The notes under the pieces were generated by a model. It worked only from the letters and a program-made list of their open reading frames with translations. It had not been told where the DNA came from and ran no database searches. A program made the position numbers and the translations under genes. DNA of 64,000 nt, from positions 5,766,001 through 5,830,000 of the forward strand of contig NZ_CP050975.2 of NCBI RefSeq assembly GCF_012273515.2, given 5' to 3'. The DNA comes from Streptomyces sp. RPA4-2 (GTDB lineage Bacteria > Actinomycetota > Actinomycetes > Streptomycetales > Streptomycetaceae). This document shows, in pieces, positions 41,815-51,893 of the stretch; position 1 is the first letter of the stretch, and each line of letters opens with the position of its first letter.

Positions 41815-42770
41815 TGGTACAGGGACCCCGCGTTCAGGACCGGCTGCGGAGCCCGGTCACCGCACAGCACCACCATCAGGTTCGACACCATCGCCGCCTT
41901 CCGCTCCGAGTCCAGCTCGACGATGTCCCGCTCGGTGATCCGGGCGATCGCCGCCTCGACCATCCCGACCGCCCCTTCGACGATCTGCCGCCGCGCCGCC
42001 ACGACCGCCCCCGCCTGCTGGCGCTGGAGCATCGCGGAGGCGATCTCGGGAGCGTACGCGAGATGCGTGAAGCGCGACTCGATGATGGAGACGCCGGCGG
42101 CGTCCACCCGCGCGCGCAGTTCGACGGCGAGCTTCTCGGTGATCTCCTCGGCGTTGCCGCGCAGCGAGAGCCCCTCCTCGTCGTGGGCGTCGTAGGGGTA
42201 CTCGATCGCGATGTGCCGGACGGCCGCCTCGGTCTGGGTGGCGACGAACTCCAGGAAGTCGTCGACCTCGAAGCTGGCCCGCGCGGTGTCCTCGACCCGC
42301 CAGACCACGACGGCGGCGAGCTCGATCGGGTTGCCGTAGGCGTCATTGACCTTGAGGACCGCGGTCTCGTGGTTGCGCACCCGGGTCGAGATCTTCACGC
42401 GGGAGGTGAAGGGGTTCACCCAGCGCAGGCCGTCCTGACGGATCGTCCCCCGGTACCGCCCGAAGAGCTGGACGACCCGGGCCTCGCCCGGTGCCACCGT
42501 GTTCAGCCCGCACATCGCGATGAACGCGGCGAGGCCGACCAGGATGCCCGCGACGATCAGCGCGGCCTTGCCCCCGGCCGCGGTGACCGTCGTGGCGCCC
42601 ACGATCAGCGCGGCCCCGAGCAGCAGTCCGACCAGTCCGAGCAGCAGGGCGAGCCCGCCGCCGATGCTGTGCGCGGCGAACTCCCGCACCCGTGGGGCGG
42701 GTATCGCCGGTACGTCGGCGACGGGCACGGACCCGTGGCCGGAATCGTTCGTGGAGTCGTGCGCGGACAT
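41811..42770 (-). CDS. SPFH/band 7 (stomatin-like) membrane protein
   Basis: The 319-residue protein has a short cytosolic tail and two hydrophobic segments at about 40-60 and 65-90. The SPFH domain follows (NTVAPGEARVVQLFGRYRGTIRQDGLRWVNPF, then VSIIESRFTHLAYAPEIASAML), and helices complete it. Such proteins build membrane microdomains. The final QPVLNAGSLYQ is typical of the actinobacterial group, which is paired with an RHH gene as here. Confidence 0.92.
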   Translation of the reverse strand: MSAHDSTNDSGHGSVPVADVPAIPAPRVREFAAHSIGGGLALLLGLVGLLLGAALIVGATTVTAAGGKAALIVAGILVGLAAFIAMCGLNTVAPGEARVVQLFGRYRGTIRQDGLRWVNPFTSRVKISTRVRNHETAVLKVNDAYGNPIELAAVVVWRVEDTARASFEVDDFLEFVATQTEAAVRHIAIEYPYDAHDEEGLSLRGNAEEITEKLAVELRARVDAAGVSIIESRFTHLAYAPEIASAMLQRQQAGAVVAARRQIVEGAVGMVEAAIARITERDIVELDSERKAAMVSNLMVVLCGDRAPQPVLNAGSLYQ

Positions 42771-42810
42771 GGTGGGCCCCCGTCTCGTATGGCATAGCGC
42801 TTGCCTAGCT

Positions 42811-42824
42811 AAGTGATATCACTT
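42811..42824. promoter_or_regulatory. Perfect 14-bp palindrome AAGTGATATCACTT upstream of the SPFH gene
   Basis: The site is fully symmetric and A/T-rich against the background, 41-54 bases before the SPFH start. The TAGCTA just left of it adds to the low-GC island. The symmetry suggests a dimeric repressor, possibly of the GntR/YtrA or RHH type. Confidence 0.65.
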
Positions 42825-43085
42825 TACCCCGCACGGCAACCTTCCACTCCTTTCGTACGTCGGTTCTGGTGGGGCTGATGCGCATTGCGTGCTGATTGTC
42901 ACGTCCGTGGAAGTGCCGATCGGCGGGACTTTGTCCCAGCACGTGGTGTTAGTTTGCTGAGCTGACCTCAGCGACGAACCTGTGTGCGGCACCAGAACGA
43001 ACGCGGCACCGGACGTGTGAGTGAACCCGGCAGGACACGCGTACAAGAGAGCGCGACCCGAGACCGAAGCGGAGCGGACGGAGCC

Positions 43086-45389
43086 ATGGGACGAGCGGAC
43101 GAGAGACGAGCGCGGCAGCGCGGTGGCCGTCGCGCCGCGGCCGGGGGCTCCTCCGGGACCAAGCCCCGCCGCAGCGGCATACGCAGGATCCTGAACTGGA
43201 AGACGATCCTCGGCACGTTCCTGGGCTTCTGCCTGCTCGGCATGGGCGCCTTCCTCGTGCTCTACATGGTCGTGTCCATACCCCAGGGCAACGCGGCCGC
43301 GCAGCAGCAGAGCAACATCTACAAGTACACCGACGGTTCGACCCTGGCCCGTACCGGCAAGGTCAACCGCGAGATCGTGGGCCTGGACAAGGTGCCCAAG
43401 CCCGTCCAGCTGACCTTCGTCGCCGCCGAGAACAAGTCCTTCTACAAGGACTCCGGCGTCGACCTGCGGGGCACGGCCCGCGGTCTGCTGAACACCCTGT
43501 CGGGCAAGGGCAAGCAGGGTGGCTCGACGATCACCCAGCAGTACGTCAAGAACTACTACCTGACCCAGGACCAGACCGTCACGCGCAAGCTGAAGGAACT
43601 GGTCATCGCGCTGAAGGTGGACCGTCAGCAGACCAAGGACGACGTCCTCGCGGGTTACATCAACACCAGTTACTACGGCCGTAACTCGTACGGCATCCAG
43701 GCCGCGGCGCAGGCGTACTACGGCAAGGACGCGAGCGACCTCACGGTCGAGCAGGGCGCCTACCTCGCCTCGCTGCTCCAGGCCCCGAGCCAGTACGACT
43801 GGGGTGTCGCTACCGACACGGGCAAGCGGCTGGTCACGGCCCGCTGGAACTACACCCTCGACAACATGGTCGAGGAGGGGTGGCTGGACGCGGCCAAGCG
43901 TCAGGCCATGAAGTTCCCCGTGCCGCAGGACCCCAAGGGCGTCCCCGGCATGCAGGGCCAGACCGGCTACCTCGTGGACGCGGCGAACAGCGCGCTGGCC
44001 AACCGGCTCGTCGCGCAGGGTTCCGCCGCGAACTACGAGGACGCCAAGGCGATCGTCGACGCGGGTGGCTGGACGATCACGCTCAACATCGACAAGAAGA
44101 AGCAGACGCAGCTGGAAGTCGCCGTCAAGACGAAGCTGAGCCGCAAACTGGACGGGAAGAAGCGGCGGGTCGACGGTGACGTCGAGGCCGGCGCCGCGTC
44201 CGTCGACCCCAAGACGGGCAAGGTCGTCGCGATGTACGGCGGCGAGGACTACTTCAAGCACTACGTCAACAACGCGACCCGCCAGGACTACCAGCCCGCG
44301 TCCACCTTCAAGCCGCTCATCTTCGCCGCGGCCCTGGAGCAGCAGGCCAAGACGCAGGACGGCCAGGACATCACGGCGAACACGATGTACGACGGCACGA
44401 GCGGTCGTGCCGTCAAGGGCAGCACCATCGGGTTCGCGCCGCCCAACGAGGACGACCAGAGCTACGGGCCCGTCACCGTCCAGACCGCGATGAACAAGTC
44501 CATCAACTCCGTCTTCGCGCAGATGGGCGTCGACGTCGGCATGGACAAGGTCCTCAAGGTCGCGGGCGATCTCGGGATGCACACGGAGAAGCTGCAGCCG
44601 GTGCCCGCGCAGACGCTCGGCTCCATGGGCGCGAGTCCGCTGGAGATGGCGGGGGCCTACGCGACCCTCGACAACCACGGACGCAAGGTCACCCCGGCCG
44701 TCGTGGCCTCCGCCGAGCACAAGGACCGTACGGTCACGTTCCCGAACCCTGTCGGCGACCAGGTCATCAGCTCCGAGGCGGCCGACACGGTCACCTCGGT
44801 GCTCACCGGCGTCGTCAACGACGGTACGGCCCAGGTGTCGGTGGCGCAGGCGTCCGACCGCGACGGTCAGCAGGTCGCGGGCAAGACGGGTACGTCCGAC
44901 AACAACAAGTCGGCCTGGTTCACCGGCTACACGCCCAACCTGGTCACCTCGGTCGGCCTCTTCGGAGAGGTGCCCAAGGACCGCAAGGACGCGAACGGCA
45001 AGGCGGTCAAGCAGGGCACCCAGGTGTCGCTGAGGGGCGCCGCGGGCGGCGGTCGTGTCAACGGCGGTGGCTTCCCCGCCCAGATCTGGGCCGCGTACAC
45101 CTTCAACGCGATGGGCAGGGTCACCGCCTTCGACCTGAACACCACCCAGGGCGCGGCGATGGAGCCGACCCCGAGCGACACGCCGAGCCAGACGCCCAGC
45201 GAGACGCCGTCGGAGACTCCGACCACCGAGAAGCCGACGACCCGGCCGCCGACGACCAGCAGCCCGCCGACCAAGACGTCCGAGCCCCCGGTCCCCCCGA
45301 CGACGACGGCCCCGGTCAGTCCGAGCGGAACCCCGACCGACGAGAACCCGACGGGCCCGTTCGACCCGAACAACCAGCAGCAGCAATAA
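43086..45389 (+). CDS. Bifunctional class A penicillin-binding protein
   Basis: ATG 43086 gives 767 residues. A basic tail and one membrane segment (about 42-63) anchor it. The glycosyltransferase domain shows AAENKSFYKDSGVDLRGTARG and GGSTITQQYVKN. The transpeptidase has STFK (QPASTFKP), SIN and KTGTS. The last 80 residues are Thr/Pro/Ser-rich. It polymerises and crosslinks peptidoglycan outside the membrane. A GCTGAG/CTCAGC inverted repeat at 42956-42972 lies in the promoter region. Confidence 0.96.
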   Translation: MGRADERRARQRGGRRAAAGGSSGTKPRRSGIRRILNWKTILGTFLGFCLLGMGAFLVLYMVVSIPQGNAAAQQQSNIYKYTDGSTLARTGKVNREIVGLDKVPKPVQLTFVAAENKSFYKDSGVDLRGTARGLLNTLSGKGKQGGSTITQQYVKNYYLTQDQTVTRKLKELVIALKVDRQQTKDDVLAGYINTSYYGRNSYGIQAAAQAYYGKDASDLTVEQGAYLASLLQAPSQYDWGVATDTGKRLVTARWNYTLDNMVEEGWLDAAKRQAMKFPVPQDPKGVPGMQGQTGYLVDAANSALANRLVAQGSAANYEDAKAIVDAGGWTITLNIDKKKQTQLEVAVKTKLSRKLDGKKRRVDGDVEAGAASVDPKTGKVVAMYGGEDYFKHYVNNATRQDYQPASTFKPLIFAAALEQQAKTQDGQDITANTMYDGTSGRAVKGSTIGFAPPNEDDQSYGPVTVQTAMNKSINSVFAQMGVDVGMDKVLKVAGDLGMHTEKLQPVPAQTLGSMGASPLEMAGAYATLDNHGRKVTPAVVASAEHKDRTVTFPNPVGDQVISSEAADTVTSVLTGVVNDGTAQVSVAQASDRDGQQVAGKTGTSDNNKSAWFTGYTPNLVTSVGLFGEVPKDRKDANGKAVKQGTQVSLRGAAGGGRVNGGGFPAQIWAAYTFNAMGRVTAFDLNTTQGAAMEPTPSDTPSQTPSETPSETPTTEKPTTRPPTTSSPPTKTSEPPVPPTTTAPVSPSGTPTDENPTGPFDPNNQQQQ

Positions 45390-45416
45390 CGGCGGACAGG
45401 CTCACGGCTCACGAGA

Positions 45417-45445
45417 AGGGCGCCCGGTGACCCACCGGGCGCCCT
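45417..45445. terminator. Bidirectional hairpin between the PBP and catalase genes
   Basis: A perfect 13-bp stem (45417-45429 with 45433-45445) and three-base loop lies 27 bases after the PBP stop and 51 bases beyond the catalase stop. Confidence 0.8.
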
Positions 45446-45496
45446 CCCTCTCGTACGGGACCGCGATCCGCCGTCCCGTCGCCGGAGGCGGCTCGC

Positions 45497-46960
45497 TCAG
45501 CCGCCGTTGACCTCCTTGGCGATCCGGTCGCCGATCTCCTTGTCGACGTTGCGCCAGTACTGCACCGCGCGGTCCAGGACCGGGCGGGACACGCCGGCCT
45601 TCAGGTGGCCGCTGACGTTCGACACGAGACGGTCGCGGGCCGCGGCGTCGAGGACCTGGCGGACCATCGTGCCCGCCTGACCCCAGTCGTCGTCCTCGCG
45701 GTGCAGCTTGTACGCCTCGCGCACCAGCTCACCGGCGGTCTGCCAGCTCGCCGGGTCACCGAAGCGGGAGAAGTCGGCCGCGGGCCCGCCGTAGGAGTTG
45801 GGGGCGTACGGCCGGGCCGCGTTCGACGGCTCGTAGCGCATCGGCCCGTCCTTGGCGTACGAGTTCACCGGGGAGTGCGGCCGGTTCGGCGGCAGCTGCG
45901 TGTAGTTCGGGCCGATCCGGTACCGGTGGGTGTCCGGGTACGAGAACAGCCGGCCCAGCAGCATCTTGTCCGGCGAGGGACCGATGCCCGGCACCAGGTT
46001 GGACGGCTCGAAGGCCGCCTGCTCGATGTGGATGAAGTAGTCCTCCGGATTCCTGTCCAGCGTCATGCGGCCGACGTCGATCAGCGGGTAGTCCGCGTGC
46101 GGCCAGACCTTGGTCAGGTCGAAGGGGTTGAAGCGGTAGTCCGCCGCGTCCTCGAACGGCATGATCTGGACCTTCAGGCTCCAGGTCGGCGCGTTCCCGG
46201 ACTGGATCGACTCGAAAAGGTCCCGGCGGTGCTTGTCCGCGTCCGTACCGGCCAGCTCGTCGGCCTCCGACTGGGTGAGGAACTCGATGCCCTGGTCGGT
46301 CTTGAAGTGGTACTTGACCCAGAACCGCTCACCGGCACCGTTGATCCACATGTAGGTGTGCGAGCTGTACCCGTTCATGTGGCGGTAGGTCTTCGGGACG
46401 CCCCGGTCGCCCATCAGCCACGTCACCTGGTGCGCGGACTCGGGGGAGAGGGTCCAGAAGTCCCACTGCATGTCGTTGTCGCGCAGTCCGGTCACGGGGC
46501 TGCGCTTCTGCGAGCGGATGAAATCCTGGAACTTGATCGTGTCACGGACGAAGAAGACCGGCGTGTTGTTGCCCACCATGTCGTAGTTGCCGTGCTCGGT
46601 GTAGAACTTCAGCGCGAAACCGCGGGGGTCGCGCCAGGTGTCGGGCGAACCCTGTTCGCCGGCGACAGTGGAGAACCGGGCCAGCATCTCGGTACGTTTG
46701 CCCGGCTGGAACAGGTCAGCCTTGGTGAACTGGCTGACGTCATTGGTGACTTCGAAGAATCCGTAGGCGCCACTGCCCTTGGCGTGCACCACACGCTCGG
46801 GGACCCGCTCCCGGTTGAACTGGGCCATCTTCTCGATGAGGTAGTGGTCCTGGAGCAGAATCGGGCCGTCGGGACCGACGGTCAGCGAGTGTTCGTCGCT
46901 CTCCACCGGAATTCCGACGTTGTCCGTGGTGTACGGAACCTTCTGGGGTGCCTGCGTCAC
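45497..46960 (-). CDS. katA: Monofunctional heme catalase
   Basis: GTG 46960 follows GGGAGGA and gives 487 residues, the normal size for small-subunit (clade 3) catalases. The catalytic H59 is in [16 protein letters not shown], the Asn in [12 protein letters not shown], and the heme-ligand Tyr in [15 protein letters not shown]. It converts hydrogen peroxide to water and oxygen. No catR/Fur-type gene is adjacent. The symbol follows the usual name and does not imply a proven orthologue. Confidence 0.96.
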   Translation of the reverse strand: MTQAPQKVPYTTDNVGIPVESDEHSLTVGPDGPILLQDHYLIEKMAQFNRERVPERVVHAKGSGAYGFFEVTNDVSQFTKADLFQPGKRTEMLARFSTVAGEQGSPDTWRDPRGFALKFYTEHGNYDMVGNNTPVFFVRDTIKFQDFIRSQKRSPVTGLRDNDMQWDFWTLSPESAHQVTWLMGDRGVPKTYRHMNGYSSHTYMWINGAGERFWVKYHFKTDQGIEFLTQSEADELAGTDADKHRRDLFESIQSGNAPTWSLKVQIMPFEDAADYRFNPFDLTKVWPHADYPLIDVGRMTLDRNPEDYFIHIEQAAFEPSNLVPGIGPSPDKMLLGRLFSYPDTHRYRIGPNYTQLPPNRPHSPVNSYAKDGPMRYEPSNAARPYAPNSYGGPAADFSRFGDPASWQTAGELVREAYKLHREDDDWGQAGTMVRQVLDAAARDRLVSNVSGHLKAGVSRPVLDRAVQYWRNVDKEIGDRIAKEVNGG

Positions 46961-47069
46961 GAGCGTCCTCCCGTCGAAGAAGAGGGTGTTTAGGTCGCTT
47001 CGTCCACCCCAGCAGTCAACTCCGCCGACGGGATGTCGGCAACATCTGGACACGGTCCAGCTCTGGTCC

Positions 47070-47081
47070 GGTTCCGGAACC
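47070..47081. promoter_or_regulatory. 12-bp palindrome upstream of catalase
   Basis: GGTTCCGGAACC is a perfect palindrome 110-121 bases before the catalase start and 47 bases from the phosphatase stop. It could be an operator for catalase or just part of an intergenic hairpin. Confidence 0.35.
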
Positions 47082-47127
47082 CGTATGGCGACGGGCCGCC
47101 CCGGGGTGAGGCCGGGCGGGTACCCGG

Positions 47128-48834
47128 TCAGCCCCGGTTCAACTCGAACCAGACCACCTTTCCGGTGCTCAGCCGGGTCGCACCCCACCGCCTGGCCAGT
47201 TTGTTGACCAGATAGAGGCCGCGACCGCCCTCGTCCGTGGCGCGCGCCTGCCGCAGCCGCGGCAGCTGGGGCACGTCGTCGCCGACCTCACAGCGCAGCA
47301 CGTCCGTCCGCAGCAGCCGCAGCGTCACGGGGCGCGAGGCGTAGCGCACGGCGTTGGTCACGACCTCGCTGACCAGCAGCTCGACGGAGTCGCTCATGTC
47401 CTCCATGCCCCAGCGGGACAGCGCCCGGCGGGCGAGGCGCCGGGCCCGCCCCGGGGCCGCGTCCTCCGGCTCCAGGTACCAGTACGCCACGTCGCTCGGC
47501 GCGATCCCGTCGAAGCGGGCGGCGAGCAGCGCGATGTCGTCGTCCCGGTCACCAGGACCGAGCATGTCGAGCACCTCGTCGCACAGGGCTTCGAGGGGCG
47601 GCGGATGGTCGGGTCCGGTCAGCTGCGCGGTGGCGGCGAGCTTCTCGCGCAACTGTTCTATACCGGTCCAGACGTCCCTGAGCCGGGACTCGACCAGGCC
47701 GTCCGTGTAGAGCAGCAGAGTGGCCCCGGCGGGCGCGTCCAGCTCGACCGCCTCGAAGTCCACCCCTCCTACCCCGATGGGGGCACCCGGCGGCACCCGC
47801 AGTACCTCGGCCCGGCCGCCCAGGTGCAGCAGGACCGGTGGCGGATGGCCCGCGTTGGCGATCGTGATCCGGTGCGCGACCGGGTCGTAGACGGCGTACA
47901 GACAGGTCGCCATGCGGTCGGTGCCCAGCCGCTGCGCCTGTTCGTCCAGGTGGTGCAGCACCTCCTGCGGCGGCAGGTCGAGCCCGGCGAGGGTCTGCGC
48001 GGTCGTCCGCAGCTGGCCCATGATCGCGGCCGAGGTCATCGAGTGGCCCATGACGTCCCCGACGACCAGGGCGACACGGCTGCCCGGCAGCGGGATCGCG
48101 TCGTACCAGTCGCCGCCGACACGCGCGGTCTCCGCGGCCGGCAGATAGCGGGACGCGAGCCGTACGCCCGTGGGCCGCGGCAGGGTCTCGGGCAGCATGG
48201 TGCGCTGCAGCTCGTCGGCGATGTAGGCCTCACGGCCGTACAGCACCGCCTTGTCGATGCCGAGCGCGCTGTGCGTGGCGAGCTGGGCCGCGACGAGCAG
48301 GTCGTCGGGCTCGAAGGCCATCCGCTCGGGACGGCGCACGAAGAGCGCGGCCCCGATCACCCGGCGCCGCCCCCGCAGCGGAGCCAGGATCGCGCGCTGG
48401 CCGCTGGGCACCGCCAGCTCGTCGCCCAGCAGCTCGGGCAGCGCGGCCCGGGCGGCGGGCGCGTCCGCGAAGACGGGCCGTACGCCGCGCAGCACCTCCG
48501 CGAGGGCACCACCGGGACGCACCTCGCACAGCTCGGCCGTCATCGCCGACAGGTCGCTGGGCTCGGGCCGCAGCGCGGGCAGGAAACCGTTCTCGGTGTC
48601 GCGCTCCTCCGGGATCCGGTCGGTGCGCCGCAGCCGCAGCACGAGGGGCCCGGTGGGCCGCTCGTCACCGACCGGCAGCGGATCGCGCAGATAGACGAGG
48701 ATCGCGTCCGAGAAGGTCGGCACGGTGGCGCGGCACAGACCCATCACGATCTCGTCGAGGTCGATGCCGCGCGCGATGCGCCGGGTCGCCGCGCCCACGA
48801 AACGCAGCCGGTCCCCGTCGCGCCGCATCGGCAT
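47128..48834 (-). CDS. GAF-SpoIIE serine phosphatase with C-terminal anti-sigma-like kinase domain
   Basis: As an unbroken frame the gene starts at ATG 48834 and gives 568 residues. Residues 10-190 are a GAF domain. About 215-430 is the SpoIIE/PP2C phosphatase ([46 protein letters not shown]), and 440-568 an RsbW-type HATPase ([34 protein letters not shown]). Such proteins switch anti-sigma/anti-anti-sigma partners by phosphorylation. The coding pattern continues upstream of 48834 without a start codon, so the true N-terminus is longer. Confidence 0.92.
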   Translation of the reverse strand: MPMRRDGDRLRFVGAATRRIARGIDLDEIVMGLCRATVPTFSDAILVYLRDPLPVGDERPTGPLVLRLRRTDRIPEERDTENGFLPALRPEPSDLSAMTAELCEVRPGGALAEVLRGVRPVFADAPAARAALPELLGDELAVPSGQRAILAPLRGRRRVIGAALFVRRPERMAFEPDDLLVAAQLATHSALGIDKAVLYGREAYIADELQRTMLPETLPRPTGVRLASRYLPAAETARVGGDWYDAIPLPGSRVALVVGDVMGHSMTSAAIMGQLRTTAQTLAGLDLPPQEVLHHLDEQAQRLGTDRMATCLYAVYDPVAHRITIANAGHPPPVLLHLGGRAEVLRVPPGAPIGVGGVDFEAVELDAPAGATLLLYTDGLVESRLRDVWTGIEQLREKLAATAQLTGPDHPPPLEALCDEVLDMLGPGDRDDDIALLAARFDGIAPSDVAYWYLEPEDAAPGRARRLARRALSRWGMEDMSDSVELLVSEVVTNAVRYASRPVTLRLLRTDVLRCEVGDDVPQLPRLRQARATDEGGRGLYLVNKLARRWGATRLSTGKVVWFELNRG

Positions 48835-49252
48835 CGGGCCCGCGTGCGGCAGCCCCTGCCCGGTACGCCGGTCCTTGCCGCCGCTTCCGGGCGCCCGGTC
48901 CTTGTCGACCGGCTGGGCCGGAATGCCCTCGGGTGCGGGGCGCGGGCGGTGCGGATCGGGCTCCGCGGCCGACGGCTGGGAGTGCTCGGGGCCCGGGGAG
49001 GCGGGCGGTGTCGGCGCGCCGGTGCCGGAGGGCGACGGTGCGTCGGTGCTCGCGGAGGCCTGGTGGTCCGGCGTCCCGTGCTGGCCGTACGGCGCGGCCG
49101 AGCCGGCCGAGGCGTCACCCGTGCGGGCGGGCTGCGCGGGTAAGGCGCCCGGAGCGCGCAGCGCCTCCGGGTGTGCGAGCGCCCGCGGGGTCCGCGGGGT
49201 GGAGGCTGGCGCCGCTCTGGCGGCGCTCGTGCGAGGTGGGGTGCTCCGTCAC
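48835..49252 (-). pseudogene. N-terminal extension of the SpoIIE phosphatase, interrupted by a frame shift
   Basis: The phosphatase frame stays open and high in third-position GC (Pro/Ala-rich, e.g. QPARTGDASAGSAAPYGQ) up to about 49165, but contains no ATG, GTG or TTG. GTG 49252 (ahead of TEHPTSHERRQSGASL) starts a coding-like frame that loses quality near 49180, one base out of register. The GTG overlaps the stop of the upstream small gene (GTGA). A one-base insertion or two-base loss near 49165-49200 would explain this. A TTA codon at 49143-49141 lies inside the extension. Confidence 0.55.
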
Positions 49253-49467
49253 GCGTGTCGAATCCATCCGTCCGGGGCTGCGCGCCGTGCGTGCAGTTCG
49301 TCCCGCAGCCCCGATACCCGGAATGTGTGTCCCAGGAACGGAATCTGCGCGTCGTGCGAGCCGGGCCCGGCATGTGCCGACGGGAACGCCGTCGCCCCAG
49401 TGGGTCCGTGCGACCCCTCGGGCCGTCCGTCGACCGTACCGCCGTGGCCTTCGTACCCCTCGCTCAC
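49249..49467 (-). CDS. Small hypothetical protein ahead of the SpoIIE phosphatase
   Basis: GTG 49467 opens 72 codons with good third-position GC. The product is Gly/His-rich at the start and ends LRDELHARRAAPDGWIRHA. Its TGA overlaps the probable GTG start of the phosphatase, so the two would be co-translated. I recognise no family. The rest of the gap up to 49583 holds no other feature. Confidence 0.5.
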   Translation of the reverse strand: MSEGYEGHGGTVDGRPEGSHGPTGATAFPSAHAGPGSHDAQIPFLGHTFRVSGLRDELHARRAAPDGWIRHA

Positions 49468-49583
49468 GTCCTGCCGCCCCTCGGTGACGTATGGTCAAGC
49501 CCAGCGCATGCCGCGGTAGTTGCTGCTGTGCGCCCTTGCGGAGGACGATCCTACGGTTGTACCACGGGGGCGCATCAAGGGTC

Positions 49584-50276
49584 TCATGAGGACACGTGCG
49601 CGGGCGTACGGTCCCAGTCATCGGGCAGGGCGGGAACCGGCCACGACGGATCCGGGCGCCAGTGCTGCCAGCCGTCCGCGAACGGCGCGCCCCAGGCACG
49701 GATCACCTCCACCGCGCGCAGTCCCGCCTCCATCACCTGTGTGGCCAGCCGGGTGTCCATCAGCCCGGCCCGCTGCGCCTGTGCGAACTCGTCCTCGTCG
49801 AGCCAGCACCAACTGTGGTCCGGGTGTACGGAGATGTCCAGGAAGTGGTCCTCGGAGTCGACGCCGCCCTCCCAACGGGCCAGCGGGGCCTCCAGGTTCA
49901 CGTACCAGTTCTTGAAACGCCACCCCGGTTCCCAGAACAGCCACACCGACCAGGGCTCGCCGGGCCGCGCCAGCTTCAGCACCCCGGTGCCGAACCAGCG
50001 GTCCCGGCGCACCGAACGAGCCTTGGTGTAGCGCGACTCCAGCGGTTCTCCGTGCACCGGGGTGCCGTCGGCGAGCACGGGCTTGACGCACTCCGTGCCG
50101 GGCGCCATCCACACCGCGAGCAGTTCCGCGTCGTCCCGTACGACGGTCACGGGGCGGCAGATGTGGACGCGCTCGCCGGCGTTCTCCCGGTACCGCCACA
50201 GGATGTGACTGCCGGGGGCCCAGTACGCCGTCGACCCACCCGTTGTCACTCGTCTCACCGCTCCGCCCTCTGCCAT
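49584..50276 (-). CDS. DUF402 domain protein
   Basis: The 230-residue product shows the DUF402 core WVNLEAPLARW-type (VNLEAPLARWEGGVDSEDHFLDISVHPD), with acidic residues that bind metal, and WCWLDEDEFAQAQRAGLMD. Related proteins hydrolyse nucleoside di- and triphosphates. The gene is monocistronic and lies between the phosphatase locus and fumC on the same strand. Confidence 0.88.
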   Translation of the reverse strand: MAEGGAVRRVTTGGSTAYWAPGSHILWRYRENAGERVHICRPVTVVRDDAELLAVWMAPGTECVKPVLADGTPVHGEPLESRYTKARSVRRDRWFGTGVLKLARPGEPWSVWLFWEPGWRFKNWYVNLEAPLARWEGGVDSEDHFLDISVHPDHSWCWLDEDEFAQAQRAGLMDTRLATQVMEAGLRAVEVIRAWGAPFADGWQHWRPDPSWPVPALPDDWDRTPAHVSS

Positions 50277-50391
50277 GAACAGATATTAGGTGCCCCAGGC
50301 ATACGACGCTGCGGTGCGCGTCACGGTTCGCGCCTTGGCGCGCAGGACGTAACGGAGGTGTCATCCGGCGTTCGCCGGTGCGGAGGCGGCG

Positions 50392-51795
50392 TTACGGATG
50401 CGTCATCCGCAGGACATCCAGGGCCTCGTCCAGCTGTTCCAGGGTGAGGTCGCCCCGCTCCACGTACCCGGAGTCGAGGACGACCTGGCGGATGGTCCTG
50501 CGCTCCGCCAGTGCCTTCTTGGCCACCTTGGCGGCCTCCTCGTACCCGATGTACTTGTTGAGCGGTGTCACGACGGACGGCGACGACTCGGCGTACTCGC
50601 GGGCCCGTTCGCGGTGCGCGACGATCCCGTCGACGGTGCGGTCGGCGAGCAGCCGGGAGACACTCGTGAGCAGCCGGACGGACTCCAGGACGTTCTTCGC
50701 GATGACCGGGAGCATCACGTTGAGCTCGAAGTTGCCGGCGGCCCCGGCGACCGCGACCGTCGCGTCGTTGCCCATCACCTGGGCCGCGACCATCAGCACG
50801 GCCTCGGGAATGACGGGATTGACCTTGCCCGGCATGATCGAGGAACCGGGCTGCAGGTCGGGGAGGCTGATCTCGGCCAGGCCGGTCCGTGGTCCGGACG
50901 CCATCCAGCGCAGGTCGTTGGAGATCTTCGTCAGCCCGACCGCGATGGTCCGCAGCTGTCCGCTCGTCTCGACGATCCCGTCCCGCGCGCCCTGGGCCTC
51001 GAAGTGGTCGCGGGCCTCGGTGAGCGGCAGGCCGGTGTCCCGTGCCACCTCCGCGATCACGGCGGCGGAGAACCCGGGAGGCGTGTTGATCCCGGTGCCC
51101 ACGGCCGTCCCGCCCAGCGGCAGTTCGGCCAGCCGGGGCAGCGAGGCGTTCAGCCGTTCGATCCCGTAGCGCACCTGGGCCGCGTAGCCACCGAACTCCT
51201 GTCCGAGTGTGACGGGGGTGGCGTCCATGAGATGGGTGCGCCCCGACTTCACGACGTCGGCGAACTCAGCCGCCTTGCGCTCCAGGGCGGCGGCGAGGTG
51301 GCCGAGCGCGGGGACGAGGTCCCGGGTCACCGCGGCGGTGGCGGCGATGTGGATCGAGGACGGGAAGACGTCGTTCGACGACTGCGAGGCGTTCACGTGG
51401 TCGTTGGGGTGGACGTCGCGGCCGAGCCGCTCGGTGGCGAGCGTGGCGATGACCTCGTTGGTGTTCATGTTCGAGGACGTGCCGGAGCCCGTCTGGAAGA
51501 CGTCCACCGGGAAGTGCGCGTCCCAGCGCCCCTCGGCCACCTCGGCCGCGGCCTCCTGGACCGCCTCGGCCACGTCCTTGTCGAGCACCCCGAGCCGGGC
51601 GTTGACCTTGGCCGCCGCCCCCTTGATCCGTGCGAGCGCCTCGATGTGCGCGCGTTCGAGCCGCTGCCCCGAGATGGGGAAGTTCTCCACGGCCCGCTGG
51701 GTCTGGGCCCGCCACTTCGCGTCCGCGGGCACCCTGACCTCACCCATCGAGTCGTGCTCGATCCGGTACGGGGCTGCTGCCTGTTCATCGGCCAT
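50392..51795 (-). CDS. fumC: Fumarate hydratase class II
   Basis: The 467-residue product has the fumarase/aspartase signatures [44 protein letters not shown] and the catalytic loop [11 protein letters not shown]. It interconverts fumarate and malate in the citric acid cycle without an iron-sulfur cluster. A second, unrelated class I fumarase is encoded 1.8 kb further on. Confidence 0.95.
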   Translation of the reverse strand: MADEQAAAPYRIEHDSMGEVRVPADAKWRAQTQRAVENFPISGQRLERAHIEALARIKGAAAKVNARLGVLDKDVAEAVQEAAAEVAEGRWDAHFPVDVFQTGSGTSSNMNTNEVIATLATERLGRDVHPNDHVNASQSSNDVFPSSIHIAATAAVTRDLVPALGHLAAALERKAAEFADVVKSGRTHLMDATPVTLGQEFGGYAAQVRYGIERLNASLPRLAELPLGGTAVGTGINTPPGFSAAVIAEVARDTGLPLTEARDHFEAQGARDGIVETSGQLRTIAVGLTKISNDLRWMASGPRTGLAEISLPDLQPGSSIMPGKVNPVIPEAVLMVAAQVMGNDATVAVAGAAGNFELNVMLPVIAKNVLESVRLLTSVSRLLADRTVDGIVAHRERAREYAESSPSVVTPLNKYIGYEEAAKVAKKALAERRTIRQVVLDSGYVERGDLTLEQLDEALDVLRMTHP

Positions 51796-51893
51796 TGCCG
51801 GTCACCTCCAGTGGGGACAGCATCGCGGACGTGTCACGTGTTCCCGGACGTCCGGTGCCGTGTTTCCCGCGGCTCCCTCGTTCCCGGCGGGAG

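Noticed and set aside
42819-45386. 855-codon minus-strand frame opposite the penicillin-binding protein
   Set aside because: It is a mirror artefact of GC-rich codons; the plus strand has complete glycosyltransferase and transpeptidase motifs.
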